In this document: one piece after another, positions 55,655 to 64,000 of the stretch
Layout of the letters: each line of letters begins with the position of its first letter
Numbering within the stretch: the stretch's first letter is position 1
Assembly (NCBI GenBank): GCA_019454185.1
Contig: CP075368.1
Coordinates: forward strand, 1,736,001 to 1,800,000
Reading direction: 5' to 3'
Length of the DNA: 64,000 bases
Source of the DNA: Phycisphaeraceae bacterium
GTDB lineage: Bacteria; Planctomycetota; Phycisphaerae; Phycisphaerales; UBA1924
The notes under the pieces: model-generated
Told to the model about the DNA's origin: nothing
Database searches by the model: none
Seen by the model: only the letters and a program-made list of their open reading frames with translations
Position numbers and translations under genes: made by a program

Positions 55655-56600
55655 GCGTGGCACGCCCAGCATGGAAGCCCATCCATCGAGCGTTCCGGGC
55701 GATTCGCAGACCCGGTTCGATCGGGATGAGCCGTGGAAGTCTGTCACGCTGGCGATCTCGGGCTATCGCGATGGCTGCGAGCTTCGGCCTGTTCTTCGCG
55801 ACTGGATCGAGTTCATCGGGGGCAGGCCCAGAGAGATCGTTTATGTTGATGGCGGCTCGCCGCGTTCGACGGTTCGCCGCCTGACGGGCATGCTGCACGA
55901 TGGCCTGATCGATAGACTTGAGCTCCTCACGCCCGGGCACTTCGAGAACCACCGCGATCGCTGCTATATCCAGGAGTATCGTGCGGGGCGGCTTGCGACG
56001 CTTCCTTACATCATGTTCGTGAAGATGGACACGCTTCCGTTTCGGCGCGGCCTGAGCAACTGGCTCGCTGAGGACATGGCAGCGCTCGATCGGCACGATG
56101 TCTTTGCGATCACACACTCGCATCAGGACAACCCACCGATCGGGCGCGAAGGGCCGTACTTCGTGTTCGACTTCACGAGTCTGAACTTCGGGCTGATGAA
56201 GCGGAGCGTCTTTGAACGCTCGATCGAGGATCAGATAGGCGACCTGGTCCGGAGCAACTTCCGAGGCGAGTATCCTGCCAAGATTCGCACCGAGGATCGC
56301 TTCAAGCGGATGCTGGTCGAGTGGCTCTGGCATCACCAGGTCGTTGAGCACGGCTTGAAGACGCTCGGAAGGGCGGAGTCCATCGATTTCACGATCAACC
56401 ATGTCAACAAGCGCGGACGAGAGCTGCTGCGCATCCGACGCGCGTACCGCGCCCGGAAGGGGCTCGATCGTTTCTATGACGCGTCGCTGTACTACAGGCC
56501 GCCGCACGGACCCATCAAGGGATTCGGAAAGAGGATCGAAGAATCCGTGCGAGGCGTTCGCGACAGGGTGCTGAAACTACGAAAGGGCGGCGGATCATGA
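55647..56600 (+). CDS. Glycosyltransferase-like protein
   Basis: The protein of about 317 residues begins with a Rossmann-like GT-A segment (VTLAISGYRDGCELRPVLRD, IVYVDGGSPRSTVRRL). IMFVKMDTLPF resembles the acidic metal motif of GT-A transferases, and FDFTSLNFGLMKRSVFER follows. I start at ATG 55647, which overlaps the previous stop and has GAGG nine bases before it; ATG 55626 is possible. It is coupled to the HAD gene by ATGA. The donor and acceptor are unknown. Confidence 0.65.
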   Translation: MPERGTPSMEAHPSSVPGDSQTRFDRDEPWKSVTLAISGYRDGCELRPVLRDWIEFIGGRPREIVYVDGGSPRSTVRRLTGMLHDGLIDRLELLTPGHFENHRDRCYIQEYRAGRLATLPYIMFVKMDTLPFRRGLSNWLAEDMAALDRHDVFAITHSHQDNPPIGREGPYFVFDFTSLNFGLMKRSVFERSIEDQIGDLVRSNFRGEYPAKIRTEDRFKRMLVEWLWHHQVVEHGLKTLGRAESIDFTINHVNKRGRELLRIRRAYRARKGLDRFYDASLYYRPPHGPIKGFGKRIEESVRGVRDRVLKLRKGGGS

Positions 56601-57262
56601 GCACGGACGCGATCGGTGCTGTCGTCTTCGACTGGGGGGGTGTCATCCTGCGCATCTGTCGCTCCTGGGACGAGGGGTGCGATCGCGCCGGTGTTGCACG
56701 TCGGGAACGCCCCGGAGGCGAGGCGATGACGCTGGAGCGGCGTCGCCTCAACGGTCTGTATCAGACCGGGATGATCGACTGCGACACGTACTTTGACGGG
56801 GTTGCAGCGACGACCATGGGCGCGTACGCGGCATCCGATGTTCGGCGAGTGCATGACGCGTGGCTTGTCGAGGAGTATGACGGTGTACGGGCATTGATCG
56901 AGGAACTGAACGCCTCGGGACGCGTGCAGACGGGTCTGCTCTCGAACACAAGCCACAGGCACTGGCTTCGGCACATACCCACCGGCAGCGGCATGGCGGA
57001 CTTTCCGACGATCGGGCTGCTTCGACACAAGCACGCGAGCCATCTGCTCAAGCTCGCGAAGCCGAGCATCGACATTCATCGCGCCTTTGAGAGAGAGTCC
57101 GGGCTGCTCCCTTCTCAGATCCTGTTCTTCGACGACTTGGCAGAGAACATCAGCGGAGCCCGTGCCGCCGGGTGGCATGCGGTCCAGATCGACCACACGG
57201 GCGATACCGCCTCGCAGATGCGAGCGACCCTTCGATCGCTCGGGATTCTCGACGACCGCTGA
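56597..57262 (+). CDS. HAD-superfamily hydrolase (YihX-like)
   Basis: The 221-residue protein has the nucleophile motif VVFDWGGVIL, motif II LLSNTSH, a Lys in LAKPSIDIHRAF, and the acidic motif IV FFDDLAENISGARAAGWHAV. This is the pattern of small sugar-phosphate phosphatases such as YihX. It ends the four-gene coupled unit, so a sugar-phosphate role with the neighbouring glycosyltransferase is possible, but this is inference. Confidence 0.85.
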   Translation: MSTDAIGAVVFDWGGVILRICRSWDEGCDRAGVARRERPGGEAMTLERRRLNGLYQTGMIDCDTYFDGVAATTMGAYAASDVRRVHDAWLVEEYDGVRALIEELNASGRVQTGLLSNTSHRHWLRHIPTGSGMADFPTIGLLRHKHASHLLKLAKPSIDIHRAFERESGLLPSQILFFDDLAENISGARAAGWHAVQIDHTGDTASQMRATLRSLGILDDR

Positions 57263-57283
57263 GCATGTCGAGATCGAAACCCG

Positions 57284-58546
57284 TCACTCGCGCGGGGTGG
57301 CTGGTGCTCCATCCGACAGGTGCCAGAGGCGCAGATCGCGGAACTCGATCCTGCTGCCGGGGTGATGGGCCTGCAGTGCGATGTAGCCGTCGGCAAAGTC
57401 AGACTGCTCTGAATCGGTCATCAGGATCCCGTTGATCCAAGTCTGGATGTGGTTGCCCTTTGCCCGGACTCGATAATCGAACCACGCGCCATCACGGGTT
57501 ATGAGCCGAGAGCCAAGCTGTCTGTTGTAGAGTGATCCGGTGTAGTTCTTCGCATCGTGATTATCGATCTGGGCTTCATATCCTCGCGGCCACGAGTTCG
57601 GATCCTCCGTGCGCGGCTCGGCCCTGAAGTAGATGCCGCTGTTCCCGCGTTCGCCAACTCGCACAAGCGCGCGAAGCTCGAAGTCGCCGTAACGCTCCAG
57701 AGAGAAGAGGTGCCCCGGCCCATCCGATCCGACCAGCGTGCCGTCTTGCATCGCCCATGAACCGCTGCCGCGCTTCACCCAACCGGACATGTCCGGCGTG
57801 AGGAGTTGCATATACCCATCGCGATCCGGATCCGGAGAAAGATCCTTGATCCGGAGGTTCCTGTAGCGGACGGCGTCGCCATGATCCTGCAGCGAGATGT
57901 ATCCGATCGGCATGCGTGCGTTCAGCGGGCTGGGATTGTCCCGGGAATGGATATAGCCGCGTGAGTCGAGCTTCTCGTTGTCATGCACCTTGATGCCGTT
58001 CAGCGAGACATTCAGCGTGTCGCCAGTCAGGGAGATGTGGTATGTGTTCCACTCCCCGGCCGGCTTGCACGCCTGGACACTCGGAGGGATCGCGTTGTAG
58101 ACCGCCCCACAGACGCCATCGGTGATCGGCTTGCCGTACGAGTCAAAGACCTGTACCTCAAACCCAGTGAACGCGGGATCGCCGTTGCTTGATCCACGCA
58201 AGCCGACGCCGCTGTTGCCGTTGGGTGGAAGCAGGAACTCCAGCGACAACTCGAAGTCGCGATACATCTTCGTCGTCCGGAGCCACCAGCCCTTTCCCGG
58301 CTTCACGACGCGCAGTTCTCCATCGACCGCGGCCCAGGCGTCCGGTTCGCCCCACGTCGTCCAACCGGCCAGATCCTTGCCGTTGAACAGATCCACCCAG
58401 CCCGCACCGTCTGAAGCCGGTGACGGGTTGTGAATTCCCGCTGAGGCGGCAGACGTCACATCGGACTGCGCAAGCGTGGACAAGAGCGGCACGCTTGAGG
58501 CGATGAGGATCGACACGAACACAGGGATCGAACGAGTGGACATCAT
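57284..58546 (-). CDS. Secreted protein with two DUF1080 domains
   Basis: The 420-residue protein has a signal peptide (IPVFVSILIASSVPLLSTLA) and two DUF1080 (3-keto-glucoside hydrolase-like) jelly-roll domains. The first is marked by LFNGKDLAGWTTWG, the repeated GNSGVGLRG pattern and FEVQVFDSYG. The second has MQLLTPDMSGWVKRG, GNSGIYFRAEPR and YEAQIDNHDAKNY. DUF1080 is widespread in planctomycetes and acts on glycans or oxidised sugars. It lies downstream of the larger esterase/DUF1080 gene on the same strand. Confidence 0.9.
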   Translation of the reverse strand: MMSTRSIPVFVSILIASSVPLLSTLAQSDVTSAASAGIHNPSPASDGAGWVDLFNGKDLAGWTTWGEPDAWAAVDGELRVVKPGKGWWLRTTKMYRDFELSLEFLLPPNGNSGVGLRGSSNGDPAFTGFEVQVFDSYGKPITDGVCGAVYNAIPPSVQACKPAGEWNTYHISLTGDTLNVSLNGIKVHDNEKLDSRGYIHSRDNPSPLNARMPIGYISLQDHGDAVRYRNLRIKDLSPDPDRDGYMQLLTPDMSGWVKRGSGSWAMQDGTLVGSDGPGHLFSLERYGDFELRALVRVGERGNSGIYFRAEPRTEDPNSWPRGYEAQIDNHDAKNYTGSLYNRQLGSRLITRDGAWFDYRVRAKGNHIQTWINGILMTDSEQSDFADGYIALQAHHPGSRIEFRDLRLWHLSDGAPATPRE

Positions 58547-58601
58547 GCGGACTCCTGCGTGGCGTGCCCGAGGTTGGGTACGGCCGTTTCGAGCGATTGG
58601 A

Positions 58602-61600
58602 TCAGTTCAACGGCTTGACGTAGATGTTCGAGAACTCAATCGGATCACCATGATGCTGGAGCCCGATCGGTCCCGAGGCGGGCACGCCGGGAAGGTGAGC
58701 GTCCTCGATCACGGTCTTGCCATTCAGTTGAACCGTGAGACGCTCGCCCTTCATCGTGATCACGAAGCGATTCCACTCCCCAAGAGGAGCGTCGGCATTC
58801 TCTCTTGGCGTGACGGCCGCCCGCACTGCCGGAGGCATGCTCATGTCAGTGCGGTAGCCGTAGACCTCGCCCGAACCGACTGGCCAGCACCAGATGTTGA
58901 CCTGGCTCTTCTCATTTCCTCGGAGGTAGATGCCGCTATCGCCAGCTTCTTTGACTCGAGCCGTGACAGGCCTTCCCTCCGAATCGATACGCTGAGTCCC
59001 GTCGCTGTCGATCACGGGTCTGTCAACCTCACGCGCAGGACCAGTCCACCTCCAGTCCGCGACGAGCACGAAGTCGCGGAACTCCTGCTCGGTCCACAAG
59101 TGATCACCCTTGCCGTCATACGAGAGGACGTAGTCGTTGGCGCGCCAGTGACCGCCGTTCGCAGGATTTGCCCGCCAACCGGAGAGATCCACCCCGTTGT
59201 AGAGACTCGTGAACCCCTCATCGAGCTTCGCAACATGAGAGTCCGAGAGCGGAGCGGCAGAGGGCGGGAGTTCCTTGATGAGCAGGTTCCTGAAGTGAAC
59301 CTCTGATCCCTCTGACTCCAGGCAGATGTATCCCTTTCGTGGCGAGGCCTCGCGCCCGCGGGTCACGACCTTACCGTTGACCGCGAGTGAGATCTCTCCG
59401 TTGACGCACTCGATCCTGTAGTGATTCCAGCCGGGAGAGGGAAGCATGCGTTTCTCTGTCGGGAACGCCCTGTTTCCGCCGCGCCCGTTCTCGGGAATCA
59501 TCGTTGCTCCCCAGATCGGGAAGATATCGCCATCGCTTGTGTACCAGTCGCCCTCGAGCCCATCCATGACCTGCACCTCGACCGACCGGGTGAACGGCTG
59601 TCCTCTGGCTGGCATCGGATCGGACCATACGAAGATCCCGGCGTTCCCTTCTGCTCGCATATGGCGGAACTCCACCTCCATGATGAAGTTCTCGTAGTGC
59701 CTATCGGTACGGAGGAGCCCCGTCGGGAAGCCCGAGCAGATGATCATTCCATCACGCACCTGCCACGTTGAGGGCGCACAGTTGATGTTGAACCAGCCAG
59801 AGAGATCCTTGCCGTTGAAGAGGGGTGTGAATCCGGGCTCTGTCGTGAGATGAACCGTGCGTCCGTCATCGACATACTCGACCTCTGATGCGGACCATGA
59901 GTCTGTCCGGAAGGGCGCGGCGGGCAACCCGGCTGAGCCGAAGATCACCGCTTCTGGCGATGACGCCCATGCGTAGCGAACAGCAACAGGGGCCGGAACC
60001 GAGGGGTGCGTGAGCACGAGCGCGTCGCCCTCTACCCTCGCGCCGGCGGGCCTGAACTTCCGGTCCTCGCCGGCGATCCAGATCTGAGGTACCGCGCTCT
60101 GGCGCAACTCCATCCCGTCGGCGTGATCGAACGTGATCCGTAACTCGGGTCCGCGGGCGTTGACACCCGATGGAATCGGACCGGACCACTCGATGCCATC
60201 CTGTCCGTATGTGTTCGCGAGCGCGATCGACGCAAGCCGCAGGCCGACGTCCCGTTTGTTTGCCGGGTGGATGTCCGCGGGGTTGCCGATGTCCAGCGTG
60301 ACCGCCATAACCGTGTTGCTCGTGACAAGTGATTTCTGCTGAGACTCACGCAGTTCCGCGACTAGATGCGGATTCACGTTCGGATAGCGGTACGGCGCGA
60401 TCTGCACGAAGTAGAAGGGGAACTCGCCCTGGCCCCACGCGTTCCGCCACCCCTCGATCATCGCGGGGAAGAGACGCGCGTAGAGCGGCGCGTTCCCGAT
60501 GTTCGACTCACCCTGGTACCAGATCACGCCCCGTATCGCAAAGGGCACGATCGGAGCGATCATGCCGTTGTAGAGCGAGGTCGGCGTCCCCGGCCCGATC
60601 TGGGGCGCGCTGGTCATCGGGGGGAGCTCTCGCATGCTCGGCCCGATGGCGTATCTCCACGATCCGGCGATCGACACGGATTGCTCCGAAGGACCAACAC
60701 CGGCGATCAGCTTGACCTCGTGTGCCCTGCCGCTCGCGGTGCCGATCGCGCCGAGCCCGCCAGTGTCGAGCACACGCACGGCGACAACGTTTCGACCCGA
60801 ACGGAGCAAGCCAGCGGGAATCTCGTATTCACGGGGCTCAGCCCACTTCCCATCGGAGTGTGTCGCGCCGATCTGCTTTCCGTTGAGCCAGACGGTGTCC
60901 CGATCGTCGATCGGCCCGAGATGGAGCCGCCCTGCGCCGCCGCCCCCCGCCCCTGCGAACTCAGGTGTCAGATCGATCGTGCGCCTGAAGTAGACGATCC
61001 CGTCGTGCCGCCCGAGCTCATCACCGGCGAACACGCCGGGAACCTCCATGGTGCTCCATGCAGAGTCGTCGAAGGTGTCGGTGATCCACTCTCGTGGCTG
61101 GCGCTTGGCGCCGGGCTGGTCCAATCCATCCCACCATCGCCTCTCCCATCCTTCTGTGACCGCGTCTCGGGTCTGTGGATCACGAGCTTTCGCAACGAAA
61201 TCGAGCTGTGATGCGAACTCGGGGAACTTCGCAAGTGTCGGCTCGCTTGACCATGCCTGCGCGGGCGTCCCGCCCCAATCCGCGCTGATGATGCCGACAG
61301 GGACATTCAGGTGCGATGCGATCTCGCGCGCGAAGTAGTAACCCACAGCCGAGAACTTTGCCGCATTCTCCGGCGTGCAAGTGGTCCATTCGCCCTCACA
61401 GTCGATCCTCGGATGCAGCGATATGGTGTTCTTGACCGTGAAGAGTCTGACCATCGGATCAGATGCGCGAGCAATCTCCGCTTGTGCCCCCTCGGTCGCG
61501 GCCAGCGGCCACTCCATATTCGACTGGCCCGAGCAGACCCAGACCTCTCCGATAAGGACGTCCTTGAAGACCTTTGTGGTTGTGCCCTGCACCGTGAGCG

Positions 61601-61871
61601 TTGAGGGTCCGGCGACGGACTCGGGCGTTGAGAGCTTTACGACCCACTGCCCTCTCGCATCAGCGACGACATCTTCGCTCTTGTCGGGAGCCCACGATCC
61701 GGTGACCCTCACGCGTTCCCCGGGAGATGCCCAGCCCCAGACAGGAACCTGGGTATCTCGCTGCAGAACCATGCCATCGCCGAAGATCGCCGGCATACCG
61801 ATATCCGCTGCCGCGGACGACGACCAAATGACGAGAGCCAGAGCGGCATGACGCACGATGGACACTTGCAT
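58602..61871 (-). CDS. Sialate O-acetylesterase fused to two DUF1080 domains (1089 aa)
   Basis: The secreted protein has a signal peptide (AALALVIWSSSAAADIG). It has an N-terminal fibronectin-like part and an SGNH-type esterase domain with the catalytic serine in CSGQSNMEWPL (the GxSN motif), WYQGESN and the catalytic pair in DIHPANKRD. A beta-galactosidase-like jelly roll sits inside (VYFRRTIDLTPEF). Two DUF1080 domains follow (LFNGKDLSGWFN and LYNGVDLSGWRA). The start at 61871 follows GGAGGT at good spacing. It would remove O-acetyl groups from glycans and act on further sugars. Confidence 0.9.
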   Translation of the reverse strand: MQVSIVRHAALALVIWSSSAAADIGMPAIFGDGMVLQRDTQVPVWGWASPGERVRVTGSWAPDKSEDVVADARGQWVVKLSTPESVAGPSTLTVQGTTTKVFKDVLIGEVWVCSGQSNMEWPLAATEGAQAEIARASDPMVRLFTVKNTISLHPRIDCEGEWTTCTPENAAKFSAVGYYFAREIASHLNVPVGIISADWGGTPAQAWSSEPTLAKFPEFASQLDFVAKARDPQTRDAVTEGWERRWWDGLDQPGAKRQPREWITDTFDDSAWSTMEVPGVFAGDELGRHDGIVYFRRTIDLTPEFAGAGGGGAGRLHLGPIDDRDTVWLNGKQIGATHSDGKWAEPREYEIPAGLLRSGRNVVAVRVLDTGGLGAIGTASGRAHEVKLIAGVGPSEQSVSIAGSWRYAIGPSMRELPPMTSAPQIGPGTPTSLYNGMIAPIVPFAIRGVIWYQGESNIGNAPLYARLFPAMIEGWRNAWGQGEFPFYFVQIAPYRYPNVNPHLVAELRESQQKSLVTSNTVMAVTLDIGNPADIHPANKRDVGLRLASIALANTYGQDGIEWSGPIPSGVNARGPELRITFDHADGMELRQSAVPQIWIAGEDRKFRPAGARVEGDALVLTHPSVPAPVAVRYAWASSPEAVIFGSAGLPAAPFRTDSWSASEVEYVDDGRTVHLTTEPGFTPLFNGKDLSGWFNINCAPSTWQVRDGMIICSGFPTGLLRTDRHYENFIMEVEFRHMRAEGNAGIFVWSDPMPARGQPFTRSVEVQVMDGLEGDWYTSDGDIFPIWGATMIPENGRGGNRAFPTEKRMLPSPGWNHYRIECVNGEISLAVNGKVVTRGREASPRKGYICLESEGSEVHFRNLLIKELPPSAAPLSDSHVAKLDEGFTSLYNGVDLSGWRANPANGGHWRANDYVLSYDGKGDHLWTEQEFRDFVLVADWRWTGPAREVDRPVIDSDGTQRIDSEGRPVTARVKEAGDSGIYLRGNEKSQVNIWCWPVGSGEVYGYRTDMSMPPAVRAAVTPRENADAPLGEWNRFVITMKGERLTVQLNGKTVIEDAHLPGVPASGPIGLQHHGDPIEFSNIYVKPLN

Positions 61872-61965
61872 ATGACCTCCAACACCTGTGGGAGGTGCAG
61901 TGTAACGCGATCGTGCCCGCGCTGCTTCCAGAGCCCTTGAATGGCACTTTCGAGAGCCAGGCCCA

Positions 61966-62655
61966 TCACTTGGCGGATTCGGCTTTCCCGTCTGCCTGCG
62001 GGGCAAACATCTCCGGCTTGGCCTTTTTCCAGGCCTCATCGAGCTTCGCGATGTGAACGCCGGGGTTCTTGAAGAACTCGCCAGCGCATCCCTCGCAGCA
62101 GAGACGTACAAGGCGATTCGCGATGACGATCTCGGTCGCCTCTTCCTCGCCCAGTTCTTCCCCCGCAATCAGGCAGACGCTGAGCGGATACCCGGCGCTC
62201 TGCGCGGTCTTGACGACCTGATCGAGCTTTGCGATGGTCGCTGCGGGATCCTTCCGAAACTCGGTCGCGCACGCGTCGCAGCAGAACCGCACCAGTCTGT
62301 TATGCCACACAACCTCAACGACATCACCCGCGGGCCCTAGATGCTCGCCCGAAATGAGGCATTGTGTCGTGGGGTAGAAGGGCGCCTGGTCCTTAGCCAT
62401 CTCCTTGTCAACCTCTGCGAGGGATGATGTCAAGTCCTCCTGAAATCCCTCGACGCAGTCCTCGCAACAGAAGCGAATCTCTCGCCCGTCATAGACGCGG
62501 ACGACAGGATCCTGTAGTTCGCCGATCTCGTGGTACGCCACAGGGCAATCCCGGAGGGAGAAGGGATCTCCGACGCGATCGCCCAGCATCGCAGCGACTC
62601 CAGAAGATACTGCGATCAAGACGAGTCCAGAGCAGAGCTTCGCTGTCGTGAGCAT
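61966..62655 (-). CDS. Secreted protein with three CCxxC metal-binding-like repeats
   Basis: The 229-residue protein has an N-terminal signal (LCSGLVLIAVSSGVAAML) and three copies of a unit of about 62 residues. In each, a single Cys (Cys37, Cys99, Cys161) is followed about 26 residues later by CCxxC: FCCEDC at 62-67, FCCDAC at 124-129 and LCCEGC at 185-190. The repeats resemble TRASH-like or YHS-like metal-binding modules. Each repeat ends with a Phe-rich helix. AGGAG lies before the start. It may bind Cu or Zn in the periplasm; this is inference. Confidence 0.8.
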   Translation of the reverse strand: MLTTAKLCSGLVLIAVSSGVAAMLGDRVGDPFSLRDCPVAYHEIGELQDPVVRVYDGREIRFCCEDCVEGFQEDLTSSLAEVDKEMAKDQAPFYPTTQCLISGEHLGPAGDVVEVVWHNRLVRFCCDACATEFRKDPAATIAKLDQVVKTAQSAGYPLSVCLIAGEELGEEEATEIVIANRLVRLCCEGCAGEFFKNPGVHIAKLDEAWKKAKPEMFAPQADGKAESAK

Positions 62656-62779
62656 CGTTGACTCCTTGTGGCTGCATGCACGCCGCATGCCGTACGATTG
62701 TTGCACCCTCGCTTCGCGTGTGCACGACCCGACGGACAGGCACCTCCATGCGTCTTTCGGGGCTCACGGTCCTGCCCGA

Positions 62780-63769
62780 TCACCTCTGGTACAGGCGAGC
62801 CGTGCTCATGGCAAGGTCCCGTACGCGCTCAGCCAGCGAGTACGGCTGAATGACGCGGCAGCTTGGGCCCATCGACAGGACCCACCAGACGATCTCATCC
62901 AGTCCCGCAACACGCATGCGCATGATGATCGAACCGTCGGGCTCGTGCTCGATCGTCTGTGTGGGATGCCAGAGCGTGTCGGAGACCGTTTCGCTGAACG
63001 GCGACTCGAATCTGAGGATGATGTCGTACTCAACGGGTCCAGGGATTAGCCGCCACGCATTGCCCAGGTGTTTCTCTACCGAGAAGTCGGTCGGGATCTC
63101 GTAGGATGCGTCCGTGGGTGACACGCGAGAGAATCGCGAGAGCTTGAGGCAGCGAACGCCCTCCCGACCTTCTCGACGTCCGAGGGCGTACCAGGCACGA
63201 ACAGAGAACAGCAACGCATAGGGCTCAAAGATGAAACTCTCCCGCTCGGCGGGCGTGCCGTTTGCAACGCTCGAAGGAGACTCGTACTCGCATCGGAGCG
63301 ACCTGCGGGTCGCGATCGACTGCCTCATGCGGTCGTAGACATCCGACGAGCCCTCGCCCGGATCTGCCTGGGCCGTGCGGACCACCACGTGACCGGCCAT
63401 CGCGTCGATCTCCGCCCTTGCTTCGGGCGGAAGCTGGGCCTCGATCTTCGCGAGTGCCCTCCAGGCAGGAGCCAGGAAGGCGATCTGCTCCTTCTGGGCA
63501 AGATCATCGCACAGGACCGCCAGAGCCAGTGCCTCGTCTGCCGTGAGCTGGAGCGGCGGCAGAAAGAACCCCGTCCCCACTCTGTACCCGCCTGTCCGCT
63601 CGTCAAAGACGACGGGAACACCGGTATCGCACAGCTTCTTGATGTCTCGGAAGATCGTCCGCTCGCTCACGCCCAGTTCGCTCGCCAGTCGCTCGGCCGG
63701 GTAGACACCCGGCCCCTGCACCAGCGTGACGATCCGGAGGAGTCGGTGGATGTCGCTGTTCTGCTTCAT
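62780..63769 (-). CDS. HTH-WYL transcriptional regulator
   Basis: The 329-residue protein has an N-terminal HTH (RLLRIVTLVQGPGVYPAERL, ELGVSERTIFRDIKKL) and a WYL ligand-binding domain (FEPYALLFSVRAWYALGRRE), with C-terminal WCX-type features. WYL regulators often respond to nucleic acids or small ligands and control repair or defence genes. A perfect 24-bp palindrome lies 55 bases upstream, so autoregulation is likely. The operon partner is unknown. Confidence 0.92.
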   Translation of the reverse strand: MKQNSDIHRLLRIVTLVQGPGVYPAERLASELGVSERTIFRDIKKLCDTGVPVVFDERTGGYRVGTGFFLPPLQLTADEALALAVLCDDLAQKEQIAFLAPAWRALAKIEAQLPPEARAEIDAMAGHVVVRTAQADPGEGSSDVYDRMRQSIATRRSLRCEYESPSSVANGTPAERESFIFEPYALLFSVRAWYALGRREGREGVRCLKLSRFSRVSPTDASYEIPTDFSVEKHLGNAWRLIPGPVEYDIILRFESPFSETVSDTLWHPTQTIEHEPDGSIIMRMRVAGLDEIVWWVLSMGPSCRVIQPYSLAERVRDLAMSTARLYQR

Positions 63770-63824
63770 AAGCGGTTCCTCCCAGACTCGATTATTGCCT
63801 CTGGTTCCCCCCAGACCCGGCGTC

Positions 63825-63848
63825 TCACTGACAGACGTCTGTCAGTGA
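63825..63848. promoter_or_regulatory. 24-bp perfect palindrome, probable operator
   Basis: TCACTGACAGAC (63825-63836) is followed directly by its exact reverse complement, with no spacer. It lies between the divergent WYL regulator (start 63769) and the partial gene at 63917. A symmetric site in a divergent promoter is typical for a dimeric repressor; the WYL protein is the natural candidate. Confidence 0.65.
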
Positions 63849-63916
63849 CGGAATCCAACCTCTCCCCGTTCCAGCGACGGAGACCAGGCAGACCGGTTAC
63901 GCTACGCAACTTGAGT

Positions 63917-64000
63917 ATGCACACAGACGATCCTCCATCAATTCCCCAGCCGGCACGCCACTTTCTCGGGTGGGAGAGACCGCTCCTTCCGGCCGCGGCG
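63917..64000 (+). CDS. Start of a divergent gene (3' end outside window)
   Basis: An ATG at 63917 opens a frame to the window edge, 28 codons: MHTDDPPSIPQPARHFLGWE and then RPLLPAAA. The motif FLGWERPLLPAAA is reminiscent of N-termini of AddB-like double-strand-break repair nucleases in related bacteria, from memory. This is a weak clue and the product cannot be named. It would be controlled from the region with the palindrome. Confidence 0.45.
   Translation, partial: MHTDDPPSIPQPARHFLGWERPLLPAAA

Overview
The window looks like a chromosomal segment of a planctomycete, most likely of the class Phycisphaerae. This is inferred from gene content and style, not from a marker-gene search. The supports are high GC, frequent TTG and GTG starts, a PEP-CTERM-type secreted protein, DUF1080 and sialate-esterase proteins, a TPR protein fused to an iron-trafficking domain, a partial division cluster (rsmH, LysM, ftsL-like, ftsI), lpxA for lipid A, and many lineage-specific secreted proteins. 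Most of the sequence is ordinary core genome in short operons on both strands. I saw no rRNA, tRNA or CRISPR array.

Region by region. Bases 1-5000 hold the 3' part of atpD, an octamer tandem repeat with a terminator, pyrD, the TPR/YggX-like fusion, a YceI protein and a polytopic membrane protein. Bases 5000-9000 are a minus-strand run: coaX, an MnmE-like short GTPase, a membrane-anchored TPR protein and an RluA-type pseudouridine synthase. Bases 9000-15000 hold an unknown protein, a 1154-residue secretin, and a STAS / RsbW-like kinase pair. Bases 15000-17500 are an iron-sulfur operon (iscS, iscU, a small membrane ORF, iscA) behind a promoter that contains an inverted repeat. Bases 17500-23800 hold an ACT-domain protein, a PhyH-type dioxygenase, trxB, a secreted unknown, a group-2 sigma70 factor and a UVR-motif protein with a possible 14-codon leader.

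Bases 23800-33300 are minus-strand: a CPA2 antiporter, mnmG, a frameshifted WG-repeat gene, a polyprenyl sugar transferase, a DnaJ-type chaperone, a CpcT/CpeT-like domain fused to an FKBP isomerase, and mdh. Then come the PEP-CTERM protein, a lipoprotein and a TPR protein.

The most remarkable locus is valS (37300-41394). Its open frame of 1364 codons holds an intact-looking REP-associated tyrosine transposase (RAYT) domain, bounded by perfect 25-bp inverted REP hairpins. The element is exactly 206 codons long and leaves the ValRS frame open. The same gene carries a second unexplained insertion, and two in-frame copies of the octamer array that also lies after atpD.

Bases 41400-47000 hold a 7Fe ferredoxin, a PAS hybrid histidine kinase, an aldo/keto reductase and a gluzincin-like lipoprotein. 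Bases 47000-53900 hold the division and envelope genes (ftsI, ftsL-like, LysM, rsmH, ompH/skp) plus lipB and lpxA. Bases 53985-57262 are a tightly coupled four-gene operon: metallo-beta-lactamase-fold hydrolase, methyltransferase-like, glycosyltransferase-like and HAD. Bases 57284-62655 carry two large DUF1080 proteins, one fused to a sialate O-acetylesterase module, and a triple CCxxC-repeat protein. The window ends with a WYL-type regulator, a 24-bp perfect palindrome in front of it, and the start of a divergent gene.
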